46,142 nt of DNA from Streptosporangiales bacterium (GTDB lineage Bacteria > Actinomycetota > Actinomycetes > Streptosporangiales > Streptosporangiaceae): assembly GCA_009784565.1 (NCBI GenBank), contig WRBL01000007.1, positions 1 through 46,142 of the forward strand, written 5' to 3'. The position numbers and the translations under genes are program-made. Of this stretch, positions 7,538 to 16,827 are shown piece by piece (position 1 is the first letter of the stretch; each line of letters starts with the position of its first letter). The notes below the pieces were generated by a model. The model saw nothing but the letters and a program-made list of their open reading frames with translations, ran no database searches and was not told the DNA's origin.

Positions 7538-8038
7538 ATGCCGAGCGGACCCCGAGCGGACGGTACGACAACAAATAGCGCACCCTGGCTTACCCCGGAC
7601 GAACAGGACGCCTGGCGCGCCTATCTTCGCCTCGCCAAGATGCTGATGCGGCAACTGGACCGGGATCTTCATCCCTTCGGGCTGTCGGCCAACGACTACG
7701 AGATCCTGGTGGAACTCTCCGAGGCGCCCCGAAGCCAGCTGCGAATGACGGAACTGGCTGACCGTACGGCGCAGTCCCGCAGCCGGCTCTCGCACCAGGT
7801 GTCCCGCATGGAGGACCGGGGACTGGTGCGCCGGGAGGACTGCGCCGGAGACAAGCGCGGCACGTTCGCCGTGCTCACCCCGCACGGAATGGCCACCATC
7901 CAGCGGGTCGCGCCCTCGCACGTGGCCAGCGTGCGCCGGCACTTCATCGATCATTTGCCGGCGGATCAGCTGGCGGCTCTCACCGCCAGCTTCACGCCGA
8001 TCCTGCAGCGACTTGGCCGGATCCGCGACAGAGACTAG
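7538..8038 (+). CDS. MarR-family regulator between two acyltransferases
   Basis: A 166-residue winged-helix regulator. The DNA-binding core is 'LRMTELADRTAQSRSRLSHQVSRMEDRGLVRRE' (seen in parts around residues 68-100), followed by the wing ('DKRGTFAVLTPHG') and a C-terminal dimerisation helix. The start appears leaderless. It is divergent from acyltransferase copy 1 and convergent with copy 2, ending one nucleotide from its stop. This placement makes the acyltransferases its likely targets, by inference. Confidence 0.9.
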   Translation: MPSGPRADGTTTNSAPWLTPDEQDAWRAYLRLAKMLMRQLDRDLHPFGLSANDYEILVELSEAPRSQLRMTELADRTAQSRSRLSHQVSRMEDRGLVRREDCAGDKRGTFAVLTPHGMATIQRVAPSHVASVRRHFIDHLPADQLAALTASFTPILQRLGRIRDRD

Positions 8039-8039
8039 T

Positions 8040-9431
8040 TCATCCGCCGACACGGCGGCTGAACTTCCGGCCCAGGCTCACCATCGGCTTCTCCACCCAG
8101 TAGTAGCCGCACGCGCTGACCGCGAGGACCACGGCGATGAAGCCGATGAAGATGAGTCCCTGGACGCCGGTTCCCGCGTCCACCGTGCGGGCGTAGTACT
8201 CGTAGACGTTGATCACCAGCGGGTGCAGCAGGTAGACCGAGAAGCTGACCACGCCGAGCCAGGGCAGCCAGGCCGGGAGCTGGAGATTACGGCAGGCCAT
8301 GCCCACGCCGAACGTAATCGCGGTGGCCACCAGGCAGGTCCCCCACTGCCACAGGAACGAGGTCCCGTAGCTGTCGCCGTGCCACAGGCCCGCCGCCATG
8401 GTCAGCACGAACACCGCGGCGACGATCGCCCAGGACCGGACCTTGGGAGCCTCGCCCTGCTCCATCCGGTAGATCAGGGTGCCGGTGAACATCAGGGCCA
8501 GGATGACGAAGCCGCTGAACGGGAACGGGTACGACTCGTTGAAGAACAGCAGGATCAGCGCGGTCGCGGCCGCGACCGTGGCCCCGATCTTGCCGAGGGG
8601 GAGAACGACCCCGCCCTTGCGGCTGTAAACGGCCGACAGGATGATGCCGCCGACGATCAGCACGTCCGCGCCGATGCACAGGACCCGGAGGCCCATCTGG
8701 CCGTGCTCGGACGCCAGGTTGTAGAGAGCCTCCATCGGCACGATGCCGCCGAGGGCCACCGCCCCGATACCGAGGCCAAGCGCGTAGGTCCCGCTCGCCT
8801 TGTGCTTCTTCCAGCTGTACAGGCAGGCGACCAGGAGGTAGAAGACCATCTCGAACGAGAGCGTCCACACCACGTTCGGGATGTTGTTGTTCTCCAGCAG
8901 AATGTCCGGGATCATGACCGCCCACGAAGCGATCGAGGTCAGCGGGTGATGCTGCGCCCCGCCCAGGCTGCCTACCCCGTGCTCGGCCCCGACGACGGAG
9001 AGCACGATCGCGACCAGGTACAGCGGGTACAGCCGGAACAGGCGGCTCACCCAGAAGCCGCGCATGCTGCCCTTGCGCTCCAGCGAGGCCGGGATAATGT
9101 AACCACTCACCAGGAAGAACACGAACACGCCGTACTGGCCCGGATCAAACCACTGATAGACAAAGTTCCGCTGATCCACCAGGACGTGGTAGCCGGTGTG
9201 GTCAAACACCACGCACAGCGCCGCGAACCCGCGCAGCGCGTCCAGCCACATCAACCGGGCGCCGGTGCGTTTCACCTGGGCGGCCGTCTGGACGTGGCCA
9301 GCGGACGCCTGCCCCTGACCGTCGCTGGGGCCGGCAGCCTGGGGATGGGCTGCCGCGGGGCCGTCTGTGGGGCCGTCGGCTGGGGGGGAACCGGCCGGAG
9401 AGCCCGCACGCTCTGTTTCAACGGAGGACAT
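8040..9431 (-). CDS. Acyltransferase-3 (OafA/NodX-like) membrane protein, copy 2
   Basis: A 463-residue paralog of the protein at 6177-7523, nearly identical in the key segments: 'WLDALRGFAALCVVFDH', 'GQYGVFVFFLVSGYIIP', 'VSFSVYLLHPLVI', 'GYYWVEKPM'. The two differ most in the soluble N-terminus (here Pro/Ala/Gly-rich, about 60 residues) and in the loop before the last helices. It is an inner-membrane O-acyltransferase by family; the substrate is unknown. A TAACCT hexamer and GAAGG lie just before the ATG at 9431. The two genes around one MarR indicate a local duplication. Confidence 0.88.
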   Translation of the reverse strand: MSSVETERAGSPAGSPPADGPTDGPAAAHPQAAGPSDGQGQASAGHVQTAAQVKRTGARLMWLDALRGFAALCVVFDHTGYHVLVDQRNFVYQWFDPGQYGVFVFFLVSGYIIPASLERKGSMRGFWVSRLFRLYPLYLVAIVLSVVGAEHGVGSLGGAQHHPLTSIASWAVMIPDILLENNNIPNVVWTLSFEMVFYLLVACLYSWKKHKASGTYALGLGIGAVALGGIVPMEALYNLASEHGQMGLRVLCIGADVLIVGGIILSAVYSRKGGVVLPLGKIGATVAAATALILLFFNESYPFPFSGFVILALMFTGTLIYRMEQGEAPKVRSWAIVAAVFVLTMAAGLWHGDSYGTSFLWQWGTCLVATAITFGVGMACRNLQLPAWLPWLGVVSFSVYLLHPLVINVYEYYARTVDAGTGVQGLIFIGFIAVVLAVSACGYYWVEKPMVSLGRKFSRRVGG

Positions 9432-9541
9432 AGCCTTCGAGGTTACCTGCAGAAATACTTAACCGCAGGAATTACGAGTGTTAAAAGCGATTATGAAACC
9501 GGGATCACGGTAATATACAAGGTTTCGAATCCCGCAGGCCC

Positions 9542-10399
9542 CTAGAACAACACGCTCATGAACTCGCCGACCTCGGCGAAGCCGGCGCGCCGGTAGGTGG
9601 CCCGGGCCGGCGTGTTGAAGTCGTTGACGTACAGCGACACCACCGGGGAGATCGACTTCCGGGCCAGGCTGACCACCGCGGCCATGCCCGGCGCCGCCAG
9701 CCCGAGGCCTCGCTGGTCCGGGTGGACCCAGACCCCCTGCACCTGGCAGGCCTGCGGGGTCGCCGCGCCCACCTCGGCCTTGAAGATCACCTGGCCGTCC
9801 TCGATCCGGGCGAACGCCCGCCCCGAGCGCACCAGTTCAGCCACCCGGGCCCGGTACGCGACGCCGCCGTCCCCGGCCAGCGGGGAGACGCCGACCTCCT
9901 CGGTGAACATGGCGATGCAGGCCGGCAGCAGGGTCTCGATCTCCCCCATCCGGACCCGCCGCACTCCCGGGTCCGCGTCCACGAGGGGCGGGCCGTCGAT
10001 CGCCATCAGCGGCTGGGCGGCGCGGACCTCGCGGGCCGGCCCCCAGCGCGGGCTCAGGTATCCCCACAGCTCGGTCACCGCCGCGGACGTGCCGACGACC
10101 GACGAGCACCGGCGTCCCTGGCGCAGCGCCCGGTCCGCGTAGGCGGCGAGCGCGTCGGAGTCCGCCTGTACCGGGACCAGGTTCGCGCCCGAGTAACAGA
10201 TGGAGCGCAGCCGTCCGTCATCGTCGGCATATCCCCAGATCTGCGCGCCGAGCCGCCCTGATTCCATGCCGAGCGCCCTGATCCGGGACGCCACGAAGAC
10301 ATTGGCCACCGGATCGGCATCGCAGATCTCAAGCGCCGCGTCCCGATCACGATCGTCCAGGAGCCGGGCGGGCTCCGAGCGCGGCCTAACGCGCAACAT
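9542..10399 (-). CDS. GNAT-family N-acetyltransferase with DUF4081-like N-terminal domain
   Basis: A 285-residue protein. Residues 1 to ~140 resemble the actinobacterial DUF4081 domain ('DPVANVFVASRI', 'GYADDDGRLRSICYSGANLVPV'), and residues ~140-285 form a GNAT fold with the acetyl-CoA loop region 'VWVHPDQRGLGLAAPGM' and the terminal 'VNDFNTPARATYRRAGF'. The usual R/QxxGxG/A motif reads QRGLGLA. The gene starts one base into the region just behind the hydrolase stop, and its upstream TAGTCT/GGGAGC can serve as -10 or ribosome site. In streptomycetes this family commonly lies next to ispG; here two other genes intervene. Substrate unknown. Confidence 0.85.
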   Translation of the reverse strand: MLRVRPRSEPARLLDDRDRDAALEICDADPVANVFVASRIRALGMESGRLGAQIWGYADDDGRLRSICYSGANLVPVQADSDALAAYADRALRQGRRCSSVVGTSAAVTELWGYLSPRWGPAREVRAAQPLMAIDGPPLVDADPGVRRVRMGEIETLLPACIAMFTEEVGVSPLAGDGGVAYRARVAELVRSGRAFARIEDGQVIFKAEVGAATPQACQVQGVWVHPDQRGLGLAAPGMAAVVSLARKSISPVVSLYVNDFNTPARATYRRAGFAEVGEFMSVLF

Positions 10400-10408
10400 G
10401 CTCCCAGA

Positions 10409-11992
10409 CTAACCGCCCGGGGAAGGATCCGGGCCCGCTGGACACGATGCGCTCGCCGCGCCGGCCTTGCCGGGCGCCGCGCCGGAAGCCAGGTAGCGGT
10501 TCAGGTAACCCAGAGAGCAGTCGTTGTCCGGGGGGAACTCCGCGTGGTTGCCGCCGCCCTGCTCGACCACCATGTGCGCGGTCGGCAGGTGCTTGATCGC
10601 GTTCCTGGCCCCGTCGTACGGGGTCGCGGCGTCCAGGGTTCCCTGGAGCACGAGGACGGGCGGCAGGCCCTTGCCGTTGATGTCCGTCGGCTTGGCCGGG
10701 CCCTTCACCGGCCAGAAGGCGCAGGCCGCGTTGTACCAGGCGTTGTCCCAGGCCTGGAACGGCGCCTTCTTGTAGACCTGCCTCGTGGCCGAGTCCCACT
10801 GCGACCAGTCGCGCGGCCAGTTCACGTCGGCGCACTGCACCGCGTTGTAAACGGCGAACTCGTTCTCGTTCTCCTCTTGGGTAGCGGCCTGCTGCCACTG
10901 GGCAATAAGCCCGGCCGGGTCACCGCCGGCGACGTAGCTCGCCAGGGCCTGGGCCAGGCCGGGCCAGGTCTGGTTGCTGTAGCCGGCGTCCAGGAACGCC
11001 TCGTCGAACCTGACCGATCCCACCTGCCCGTCGGCCGGGTGGGCCTTCACCTCGTTCCTGGCCTTGTAGAAAGCGGCCTGGACCTTCGAGGCGGACGTTC
11101 CGAGGTGGTAGGAGGAGTCGTTCGCGGCGACCCAGGAGAAAAACGCCTCCAGCCGCTTCTGGAAGGCGTAGTCCTGGTCGATGTTGTCGGCCCACCACAC
11201 CCCGTCGGGGTCGACCGTGCTGTCGAGGACCATCCTGTGAACACGCGAGGGAAACAGCGTGCCGTACACCTCCCCTAGGTAGGTGCCGTAGGACAGCCCG
11301 AAGTAGCTGAGCTTGCCCACGCCGAACGCCTGGCGGATGGCGTCCATGTCCCGGGCCGAGTCTTTGGTGGTCATGTGGGGAAGCAGCCAGCCGAACTTCT
11401 TCCCGCAGCCGGCCGCGTAGTTCTTCGCCCGGTTGACCAGGGTCGTCTCCGCGGCCTTGGTCGACGGGATGTAATCCGGGCTGATTCCCTTGAAGAAGGA
11501 CGGCTCGCAGGAGAGTTCCGGGCTTGAGGATCCGACCCCGCGGGGGTCGAAGCCCACGATGTCGTAGTCCGCGGCGTCGGCCGGGCTGAGACCGGGAGCG
11601 ATGGCCCCCGGCAGCGACAGGCCGGAGCCTCCCGGACCTCCCGGGTTGACCAGCATGATGCCCTGCTGCTGGCTCTTCGGCGCCGTGGCGGGGTGCATGG
11701 ACAGCGCCAGGGTCAGCTTCCGGCCGCCCGGCTTGGAGTAGTCCACCGGGACCTTCAGCGAGGCGCACTTCAGGCCGACGTCGTCCGCCCCCGTGCAGTT
11801 GTGCCAGTGCAGCGATGACTGGCCCGGGACGAGCCCGGCGTCCGGATGCTTCGCGTTCGAGAGGCTGCCGGACGCGGGGGAACCTGCCCCCGAATCACCG
11901 GAACCGGTACACGCGGTCACCATGAGCGCGCATGCGAGCACAAGGAGCACGGGAAGCGCGTGAGGCCGTCGAGATGTGCGCATGCCCTCCAT
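10409..11992 (-). CDS. Secreted lipoprotein alpha/beta hydrolase (tripeptidyl-aminopeptidase-like)
   Basis: A 527-residue exported hydrolase of the SlpD/E or TAP type. The signal peptide has a basic start (MRTSRRPH), a hydrophobic core and a lipobox ending 'VTAC' near residue 28, then a Ser/Gly linker. The oxyanion region is 'VNPGGPGGSG', the strand 'GFDPRGVGSS' follows, and the nucleophile elbow is 'GLSYGTYLG'. The C-terminal TAP-like domain holds 'VLVLQGTLDAATPY' (acid) and 'GGGNHAEF' (His). Family members cleave N-terminal di- or tripeptides or act as esterases outside the cell. Start may be ATG 11992 or ATG 11983; ribosome sites do not decide. It is divergent from the DeoR gene. Confidence 0.88.
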   Translation of the reverse strand: MEGMRTSRRPHALPVLLVLACALMVTACTGSGDSGAGSPASGSLSNAKHPDAGLVPGQSSLHWHNCTGADDVGLKCASLKVPVDYSKPGGRKLTLALSMHPATAPKSQQQGIMLVNPGGPGGSGLSLPGAIAPGLSPADAADYDIVGFDPRGVGSSSPELSCEPSFFKGISPDYIPSTKAAETTLVNRAKNYAAGCGKKFGWLLPHMTTKDSARDMDAIRQAFGVGKLSYFGLSYGTYLGEVYGTLFPSRVHRMVLDSTVDPDGVWWADNIDQDYAFQKRLEAFFSWVAANDSSYHLGTSASKVQAAFYKARNEVKAHPADGQVGSVRFDEAFLDAGYSNQTWPGLAQALASYVAGGDPAGLIAQWQQAATQEENENEFAVYNAVQCADVNWPRDWSQWDSATRQVYKKAPFQAWDNAWYNAACAFWPVKGPAKPTDINGKGLPPVLVLQGTLDAATPYDGARNAIKHLPTAHMVVEQGGGNHAEFPPDNDCSLGYLNRYLASGAAPGKAGAASASCPAGPDPSPGG

Positions 11993-12212
11993 AGTGCCCG
12001 ATCATCCGGACGGCACGGTACGTCACCACACCGACACCACACGCTCAACAGCAATCACTATCTGTGACCGATCGTCGCATGACATCGTTTTCCGGCAGCA
12101 AGTGCCGGAAAATTGCGCCTCCAGCCCTAAATTCACACAGGCAGCGGCGGAACCGAACACCCCTCTCAAGCGTCTCACTTACGACTGTTCGACACTATTG
12201 AGGGGGTAGTGA

Positions 12213-12980
12213 ATGCTTGCCAGGCATCGGCAGGCGCTCATCCTGCAAGCCGTCCGCAGTGACGGCAGCGCGAGGGTCAGCGACCTCACGCAACAACTAG
12301 GGGTCTCCGACATGACCATCCGGCGGGACCTGGAAGTCCTCGCCCGCGACGGCCTCGTCGAGAAGGTCCACGGCGGCGCGGTGCTGCCCGGATCCCCGTC
12401 CAACAACGAGCCGGCCTTCGAGGACAAACTCGTCCTCGAGCGCTCGGAGAAGACCTCGATCGCCCGCGCGGCGGCCAGCCTGGTCCGGCCGGGCACCGCG
12501 ATCGCGCTGTCGGCGGGGACCACCACGTTCGGACTGGCCCAGTGCCTGCTCGACGTGGCCAACCTGACCATCGTCACGAACTCGCTGCGCGTCGCCAGCC
12601 TGTTCAGCGGCAACCGCGGGCCGGACGGCCCGTCGATCGTGCTCACCGGCGGCATGCGCACGCCGTCGGACGCGCTCGTCGGCCCGGTCGCGGACCTGAC
12701 CATCAAGTCGCTTCACGTGGACACGCTGTTTCTCGGCGCCCACGGCATCGACCCGGACGCCGGGCTGACCTCGCCGAACCTGGCCGAGGCCGAGACCAAC
12801 CGCGCGTTCATCAAGGTCGCGCGGCGGGTCGTCGTCCTGGCCGACCACACCAAGTGGGGTGTGGCCAGCCTGGCCTCGTTCGCGACGCTCGACGACGTCG
12901 ACGTGCTCGTCACCGACGAGATGCTCTCGGGCGACGCGCGGTCGATGACCTCCGAGAAGAATGTCGAGGTCGTGGTCTAG
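12213..12980 (+). CDS. DeoR-family transcriptional regulator
   Basis: A 255-residue sugar-metabolism type repressor. The N-terminal helix-turn-helix is 'VSDLTQQLGVSDMTIRRDLEVL' (about residues 23-44) followed by the DeoR signature 'VHGGAVLPG'. The sensor domain has 'ALSAGTTTFGLAQCL' and 'TNSLRVASLF', the phosphosugar-binding style of the family, and ends 'VVVLADHTKWGV'. A GAGGGGG site precedes the ATG. It is divergent from the secreted hydrolase and ends before a strong terminator. No sugar operon lies beside it, so the regulon is unknown. Confidence 0.92.
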   Translation: MLARHRQALILQAVRSDGSARVSDLTQQLGVSDMTIRRDLEVLARDGLVEKVHGGAVLPGSPSNNEPAFEDKLVLERSEKTSIARAAASLVRPGTAIALSAGTTTFGLAQCLLDVANLTIVTNSLRVASLFSGNRGPDGPSIVLTGGMRTPSDALVGPVADLTIKSLHVDTLFLGAHGIDPDAGLTSPNLAEAETNRAFIKVARRVVVLADHTKWGVASLASFATLDDVDVLVTDEMLSGDARSMTSEKNVEVVV

Positions 12981-13045
12981 GACAGGAGAGCCGGCACCAG
13001 CCGAGACCGGGGAGCCCCTAGTCCCCGAGTCACGGCACGCACAGC

Positions 13046-13079
13046 AAAGGGGGCGCCACGGGTGGGTGGCGCCCCCTTT
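13046..13079. terminator. Bidirectional terminator between deoR-type gene and ispG
   Basis: A perfect 14-bp inverted repeat: AAAGGGGGCGCCAC at 13046-13059 and its complement at 13066-13079, with a 6-nt loop. The A run at one side gives a T tract on each strand. It lies between convergent genes, as expected of a shared terminator. Confidence 0.88.
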
Positions 13080-13110
13080 CGCGAAGCGGGCGGGCGGGTG
13101 CGGCAGCGGG

Positions 13111-14259
13111 TCAGCTGACCGTCACGACGGGCTCGCCGCCGTCGACCGGGCCGGAGTCCTCGGCCAGGCGCATCGCCTCGTCGATCAGGGTCTCGACGAT
13201 CTTCGACTCGGGAACGGTCGCGATGACCTTGCCCTTGACGAAGATCTGGCCCTTGCCGTTACCGGACGCGACGCCCAGGTCGGCCTCGCGGGCCTCTCCG
13301 GGGCCGTTCACGACGCAGCCCATGACCGCGACCCGCAGCGGGACCTCCAGTCCGTCCAGCCCGGCGGTGACCTCCTCGGCCAGCTTGTACACGTCGACCT
13401 GGGCCCGGCCGCAGGACGGGCAGGAGACGATCTCCAGGCCGCGCTGGCGCAGGCCCATCGACTCCAGGATCCCGATGCCGACCTTGACCTCCTCGGCCGG
13501 CGGCGCCGACAGCGAGACCCGGATCGTGTCGCCGATTCCCTGCGACAGCAGGGCGCCGAACGCGGTCGCCGACTTGATCGTGCCCTGGAAAGCCGGCCCG
13601 GCCTCGGTGACGCCGAGGTGCAGCGGGTAGTCGCACTGGGCCGCGAGCAGGCGGTAGGCCTGGATCATCGTGACCGGGTCGTGGTGCTTCACCGAGATCT
13701 TGATGTCGCGGAAGCCGTGCTCCTCGAACAGGGAGCACTCCCACAGCGCGGACTCGACCAGCGCCTCCGGGGTGGCCTTGCCGTACTTCTCCAGCAGGCG
13801 CTTGTCCAGCGACCCGGCGTTGACCCCGATGCGGATCGGCGTGCCGGCGGCGGAGGCCGCGCGCGCGATCTCCTTCACCTTGTCGTCGAACTGCTTGATG
13901 TTGCCCGGGTTGACGCGGACCGCGGCGCAGCCGGCGTCGATCGCGGCGAACACGTACTTGGGCTGGAAGTGAATGTCGGCGATTACCGGGATCGACGACT
14001 TCTTCGCGATCTGCGGCAGCGCCTCCGCGTCGTCGGCGGACGGCACGGCGACCCGGACGATCTGGCAGCCGGAGGCGGTCAGTTCGGCGATCTGCTGCAG
14101 CGTCTCGTTCACGTTCGCGGTCAGCGTGGTGGTCATCGACTGCACGCTCACCGGCGCGCCGCCGCCCACGGGTACGTTGCCCACCATGAGCTGGCGAGAC
14201 TTCCGGCGCTCGGCCAGCGGCACCGGGGGCGTGGCAGGCATGCCAAGGTCAACGCTCAT
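13111..14259 (-). CDS. ispG: 4-hydroxy-3-methylbut-2-enyl diphosphate synthase IspG
   Basis: IspG (GcpE) makes HMBPP from the cyclic MEcPP in the penultimate step of the non-mevalonate isoprenoid pathway, in the cytosol. The 382-residue length is right for the bacterial two-domain form. The TIM-barrel part has '[10 protein letters not shown]' and 'ADIHFQPKY'. The iron-sulfur domain has Cys280 and Cys283 (CPSC), Cys315 ([10 protein letters not shown]) and Glu322, the known [4Fe-4S] ligands. It is the third gene of dxr-rseP-ispG, 92 nt after rseP. It is expected to be essential. Confidence 0.97.
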   Translation of the reverse strand: MSVDLGMPATPPVPLAERRKSRQLMVGNVPVGGGAPVSVQSMTTTLTANVNETLQQIAELTASGCQIVRVAVPSADDAEALPQIAKKSSIPVIADIHFQPKYVFAAIDAGCAAVRVNPGNIKQFDDKVKEIARAASAAGTPIRIGVNAGSLDKRLLEKYGKATPEALVESALWECSLFEEHGFRDIKISVKHHDPVTMIQAYRLLAAQCDYPLHLGVTEAGPAFQGTIKSATAFGALLSQGIGDTIRVSLSAPPAEEVKVGIGILESMGLRQRGLEIVSCPSCGRAQVDVYKLAEEVTAGLDGLEVPLRVAVMGCVVNGPGEAREADLGVASGNGKGQIFVKGKVIATVPESKIVETLIDEAMRLAEDSGPVDGGEPVVTVS

Positions 14260-14351
14260 TGGTTCCCAATCTGTTGGGTGATCGGCACGGTTCTATTCTG
14301 GCTCAGTCCAGGATGCCGGAACGGGTACTCCCTGACCGCTATGTCAGCCGG

Positions 14352-15545
14352 TTACCCAATGTTCACCGGGTACATGATATTCGAAATCAAGACCGCCAGG
14401 CTGAAAGCGATGATTACCGCGAAGATAGAGAAGCTCACCGGCATCAGCTTCTCCAAATCGAACATACCCGGATCGGGGCGCTTGCGCAGCCGCGCCCACC
14501 ACGCCCGGACCCGTTCGCAGAACACGGCGAGGATGTGCCCGCCGTCCATCGGCAGGATCGGCAGCAGGTTGAAGATGCCGACGAAGACGTTGATCTGCGC
14601 CATGATCGTCAGGATGAAGGTGATCTTGGGCGCCCAGCCCACCGGCTCGGCTACCGCCTGCCCGGTGGCCTCGGCCACGCCGACCATGCTGGTGAGGCCC
14701 TGGCCGCTGGAGGCGTGCTCCTTGTCGAAGAGCTTCGGAACCTGCGCCGGGATGGAGGAGATGCCCTTCACCTGGTCGACCACCGTCTGCTGCCAGCCCG
14801 TCCCGATGGCCTTCACCGCGGCCGGCACGGACAGCCGGTCGAAGGCGAAGACCGCCGCCGGGCTGATCCCGAGGAACGCCCCGGGACGGCCCTTGACGGC
14901 CGCGGGCGTCGTCCGCAGCGTCATCGACCGCCCGCCCCGGTCCACGGTCAGCGGGACCGGGGTGCCCGGCTTGGTCTTCTTGAGCTTCGCGGTGATCTGA
15001 TCGAAGGTGGTGACCGGCTGGTGGTTGACGGCGGTGATCTTGTCGCCCACCTTCAGGCCGGCCACGGACGCCGGCGACCCCGCCGGCTTCGCCGGGCAGG
15101 TGCCGTTGTCGGCCGCGGCCACGCTGGCGGGCACGCACTGCGAGACGGTACCCACCTGCGTGGTGTTCGCGTCCTGAACGCTGAGGAGAAGCCCGAGCGC
15201 GAAGAACAGGAACGTGGCCAGCACGAAGTGCATGAACGAGCCGCCGGCCAGCACGATGACGCGCTTGACGGCGGACGCGCGGCGGAAGGCGCGCGGCTCG
15301 TCCTCCGGCTCGACCTCCTCGATGGACGTCATGCCGATGATCTTGCAGAATCCGCCGATGGGCAGGGCCTTTATGCCGTACTCGGTCTCGCCCTTGGTCG
15401 TGGACCACAGGGTGGGGCCCATCCCGATGAAGTAGCGGGTGGTCTTCATTCCGAATTTCTTCGCCGGGACGAGGTGCCCCAGCTCATGCAGCCCTACCGA
15501 AAGCAGCAGCGCCACTACGAAGATGACTACCCCTACCCACACCAC
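14352..15545 (-). CDS. rseP: Site-2 intramembrane metalloprotease (RseP/Rip1 type)
   Basis: A 397-residue membrane zinc protease that cleaves anti-sigma factors or other membrane substrates within the bilayer. The active site HELGH is at residues 20-24 in the first helix, and the third metal ligand lies in the late motif 'LPILPMDGGH'. One PDZ domain occupies the middle (about residues 150-250: 'GLKVGDKITAVNHQPV'), followed by the last helices. It begins 12 nt after dxr and precedes ispG, the order conserved across actinobacteria. Which anti-sigma factor it cleaves is not shown here. Confidence 0.95.
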   Translation of the reverse strand: MVWVGVVIFVVALLLSVGLHELGHLVPAKKFGMKTTRYFIGMGPTLWSTTKGETEYGIKALPIGGFCKIIGMTSIEEVEPEDEPRAFRRASAVKRVIVLAGGSFMHFVLATFLFFALGLLLSVQDANTTQVGTVSQCVPASVAAADNGTCPAKPAGSPASVAGLKVGDKITAVNHQPVTTFDQITAKLKKTKPGTPVPLTVDRGGRSMTLRTTPAAVKGRPGAFLGISPAAVFAFDRLSVPAAVKAIGTGWQQTVVDQVKGISSIPAQVPKLFDKEHASSGQGLTSMVGVAEATGQAVAEPVGWAPKITFILTIMAQINVFVGIFNLLPILPMDGGHILAVFCERVRAWWARLRKRPDPGMFDLEKLMPVSFSIFAVIIAFSLAVLISNIMYPVNIG

Positions 15546-15557
15546 TCGGGGTTCCTC

Positions 15558-16745
15558 CTACCGGTTCAGTTCCCGCGCCCGCGCTCGCGCCCAGGCATCC
15601 ACGGCGAGCACATCCTCCAGCGTGGCCACTTCCCCACGCGACGTATCGTGCTCAGAGACTATCCGCGTAACCGTGTCAACAATCCTGGGAAAGCTGATAG
15701 TCCCCTTAAGAAACGCTTCGACGCACTCTTCGTTGGCCGCGTTGTACACGGCGGGCGCCGTCCCGCCCAGCCGCGCGACCTCCCGGGCCAGCGACACGGC
15801 CGGGAACGCCGATTCGTCCAGCGGCTCGAAGGTCCACGTCGTAGATGTCGTCCAGTCCAGGCAGGGCGCCGCCCCGGCCACCCGCTCCGGCCAGGCCATC
15901 CCCAGCGCGATCGGGATCCGCATGTCCGGCGGGCTGGCCTGGATGATCGTCGCGCCGTCCGCGAACTCCACCATGGAATGCACGATCGACTGGGGATGCA
16001 CCACGACGTCGATCTTGTCCAGGCCGAACCCGAACAGCAGGTAGGCCTCGATGACCTCCAGCCCCTTGTTCACCAGAGTGGCCGAGTTCATGGTGTTCAG
16101 CGGGCCCATGTTCCAGGTCGGATGGTTCAGGGCCTGCTCCGGCGTGACCTTCTCCAGCGCCTCACGCGTCCAGCCCCGGAACGGCCCGCCGCTGGCCGTC
16201 AGCACCAGGCGCTTGACCTCCGACCGGTCGCCCGCCCGCAGGCACTGGGCGATGGTGGAGTGCTCGGAGTCCACCGGGACGATCTGCCCCGGTTTCGCCC
16301 GGCTAGTCACCAGGGGCCCGCCGACGATGAGGCTCTCCTTGTTGGCCAGGGCCAGCGTGCGCCCGGCGTCCAGGGCCGACAGGGTGGCCCGCAGGCCCGC
16401 CGCGCCGTCCACCCCGTTCAGGACCACGTCGCAGGGCTGGGCCGCGAGGGCGCAGACCGCGTCCACTCCGGCCGTGATCTCCGGAAGAGGAAGAGCGGGT
16501 GACGTTCGGCTGAACGCGGCTTTGATCGCGCCGGTCACGGAGGGGACCGCGTCCTCGCGTGCCACGGCCACCGCCGGGACGCCGAACTCCGCCGCCTGCT
16601 CTGCCAGCAGGCCGGGGTTCCCGCCGCCCGCCGCCAGCGCGGCGACGCGGAAGCGTCCGGGGTTCCGGCGCACGATATCGAGGGCCTGAGTGCCGATCGA
16701 TCCGGTAGAGCCGAGGATCACCACGTCGCGGGGAGCAGATGTCAC
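15558..16745 (-). CDS. dxr: 1-deoxy-D-xylulose 5-phosphate reductoisomerase
   Basis: Dxr converts DXP to MEP with NADPH, the first committed step of the MEP isoprenoid pathway. The NADPH loop '[14 protein letters not shown]' is at residues 12-25. '[11 protein letters not shown]' and '[12 protein letters not shown]' carry the catalytic and metal-binding Glu/Asp residues, 'ASGGPFRG' is the flexible active-site loop, and '[12 protein letters not shown]' the family signature. Its 395 residues are the normal length. The GTG start at 16745 sits 6 nt behind a TAGGAT hexamer, so the operon message may be leaderless. First gene of dxr-rseP-ispG. Confidence 0.97.
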   Translation of the reverse strand: MTSAPRDVVILGSTGSIGTQALDIVRRNPGRFRVAALAAGGGNPGLLAEQAAEFGVPAVAVAREDAVPSVTGAIKAAFSRTSPALPLPEITAGVDAVCALAAQPCDVVLNGVDGAAGLRATLSALDAGRTLALANKESLIVGGPLVTSRAKPGQIVPVDSEHSTIAQCLRAGDRSEVKRLVLTASGGPFRGWTREALEKVTPEQALNHPTWNMGPLNTMNSATLVNKGLEVIEAYLLFGFGLDKIDVVVHPQSIVHSMVEFADGATIIQASPPDMRIPIALGMAWPERVAGAAPCLDWTTSTTWTFEPLDESAFPAVSLAREVARLGGTAPAVYNAANEECVEAFLKGTISFPRIVDTVTRIVSEHDTSRGEVATLEDVLAVDAWARARARELNR

Positions 16746-16751
16746 CGGGCC

Positions 16752-16757
16752 ATCCTA
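16752..16757 (-). promoter_or_regulatory. Putative -10 element (TAGGAT) of the dxr operon
   Basis: On the minus strand TAGGAT ends 6 nt before the dxr GTG start, with no ribosome site in between. This fits a leaderless transcript. Confidence 0.5.
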
Positions 16758-16827
16758 ACCGCAACGACACGGGTATCTCGCGTATGAGTGCGCCAGTCGG
16801 TCACACTCCGATACCATCCCCCTACCT

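Noticed and set aside
9518-9542. T-arm-like sequence (GGTTTCGAATCCC)
   Set aside because: Resembles a tRNA T loop, but the flanking bases do not pair as a T stem and no other cloverleaf arm is present, so it is not a tRNA or a clear att site.
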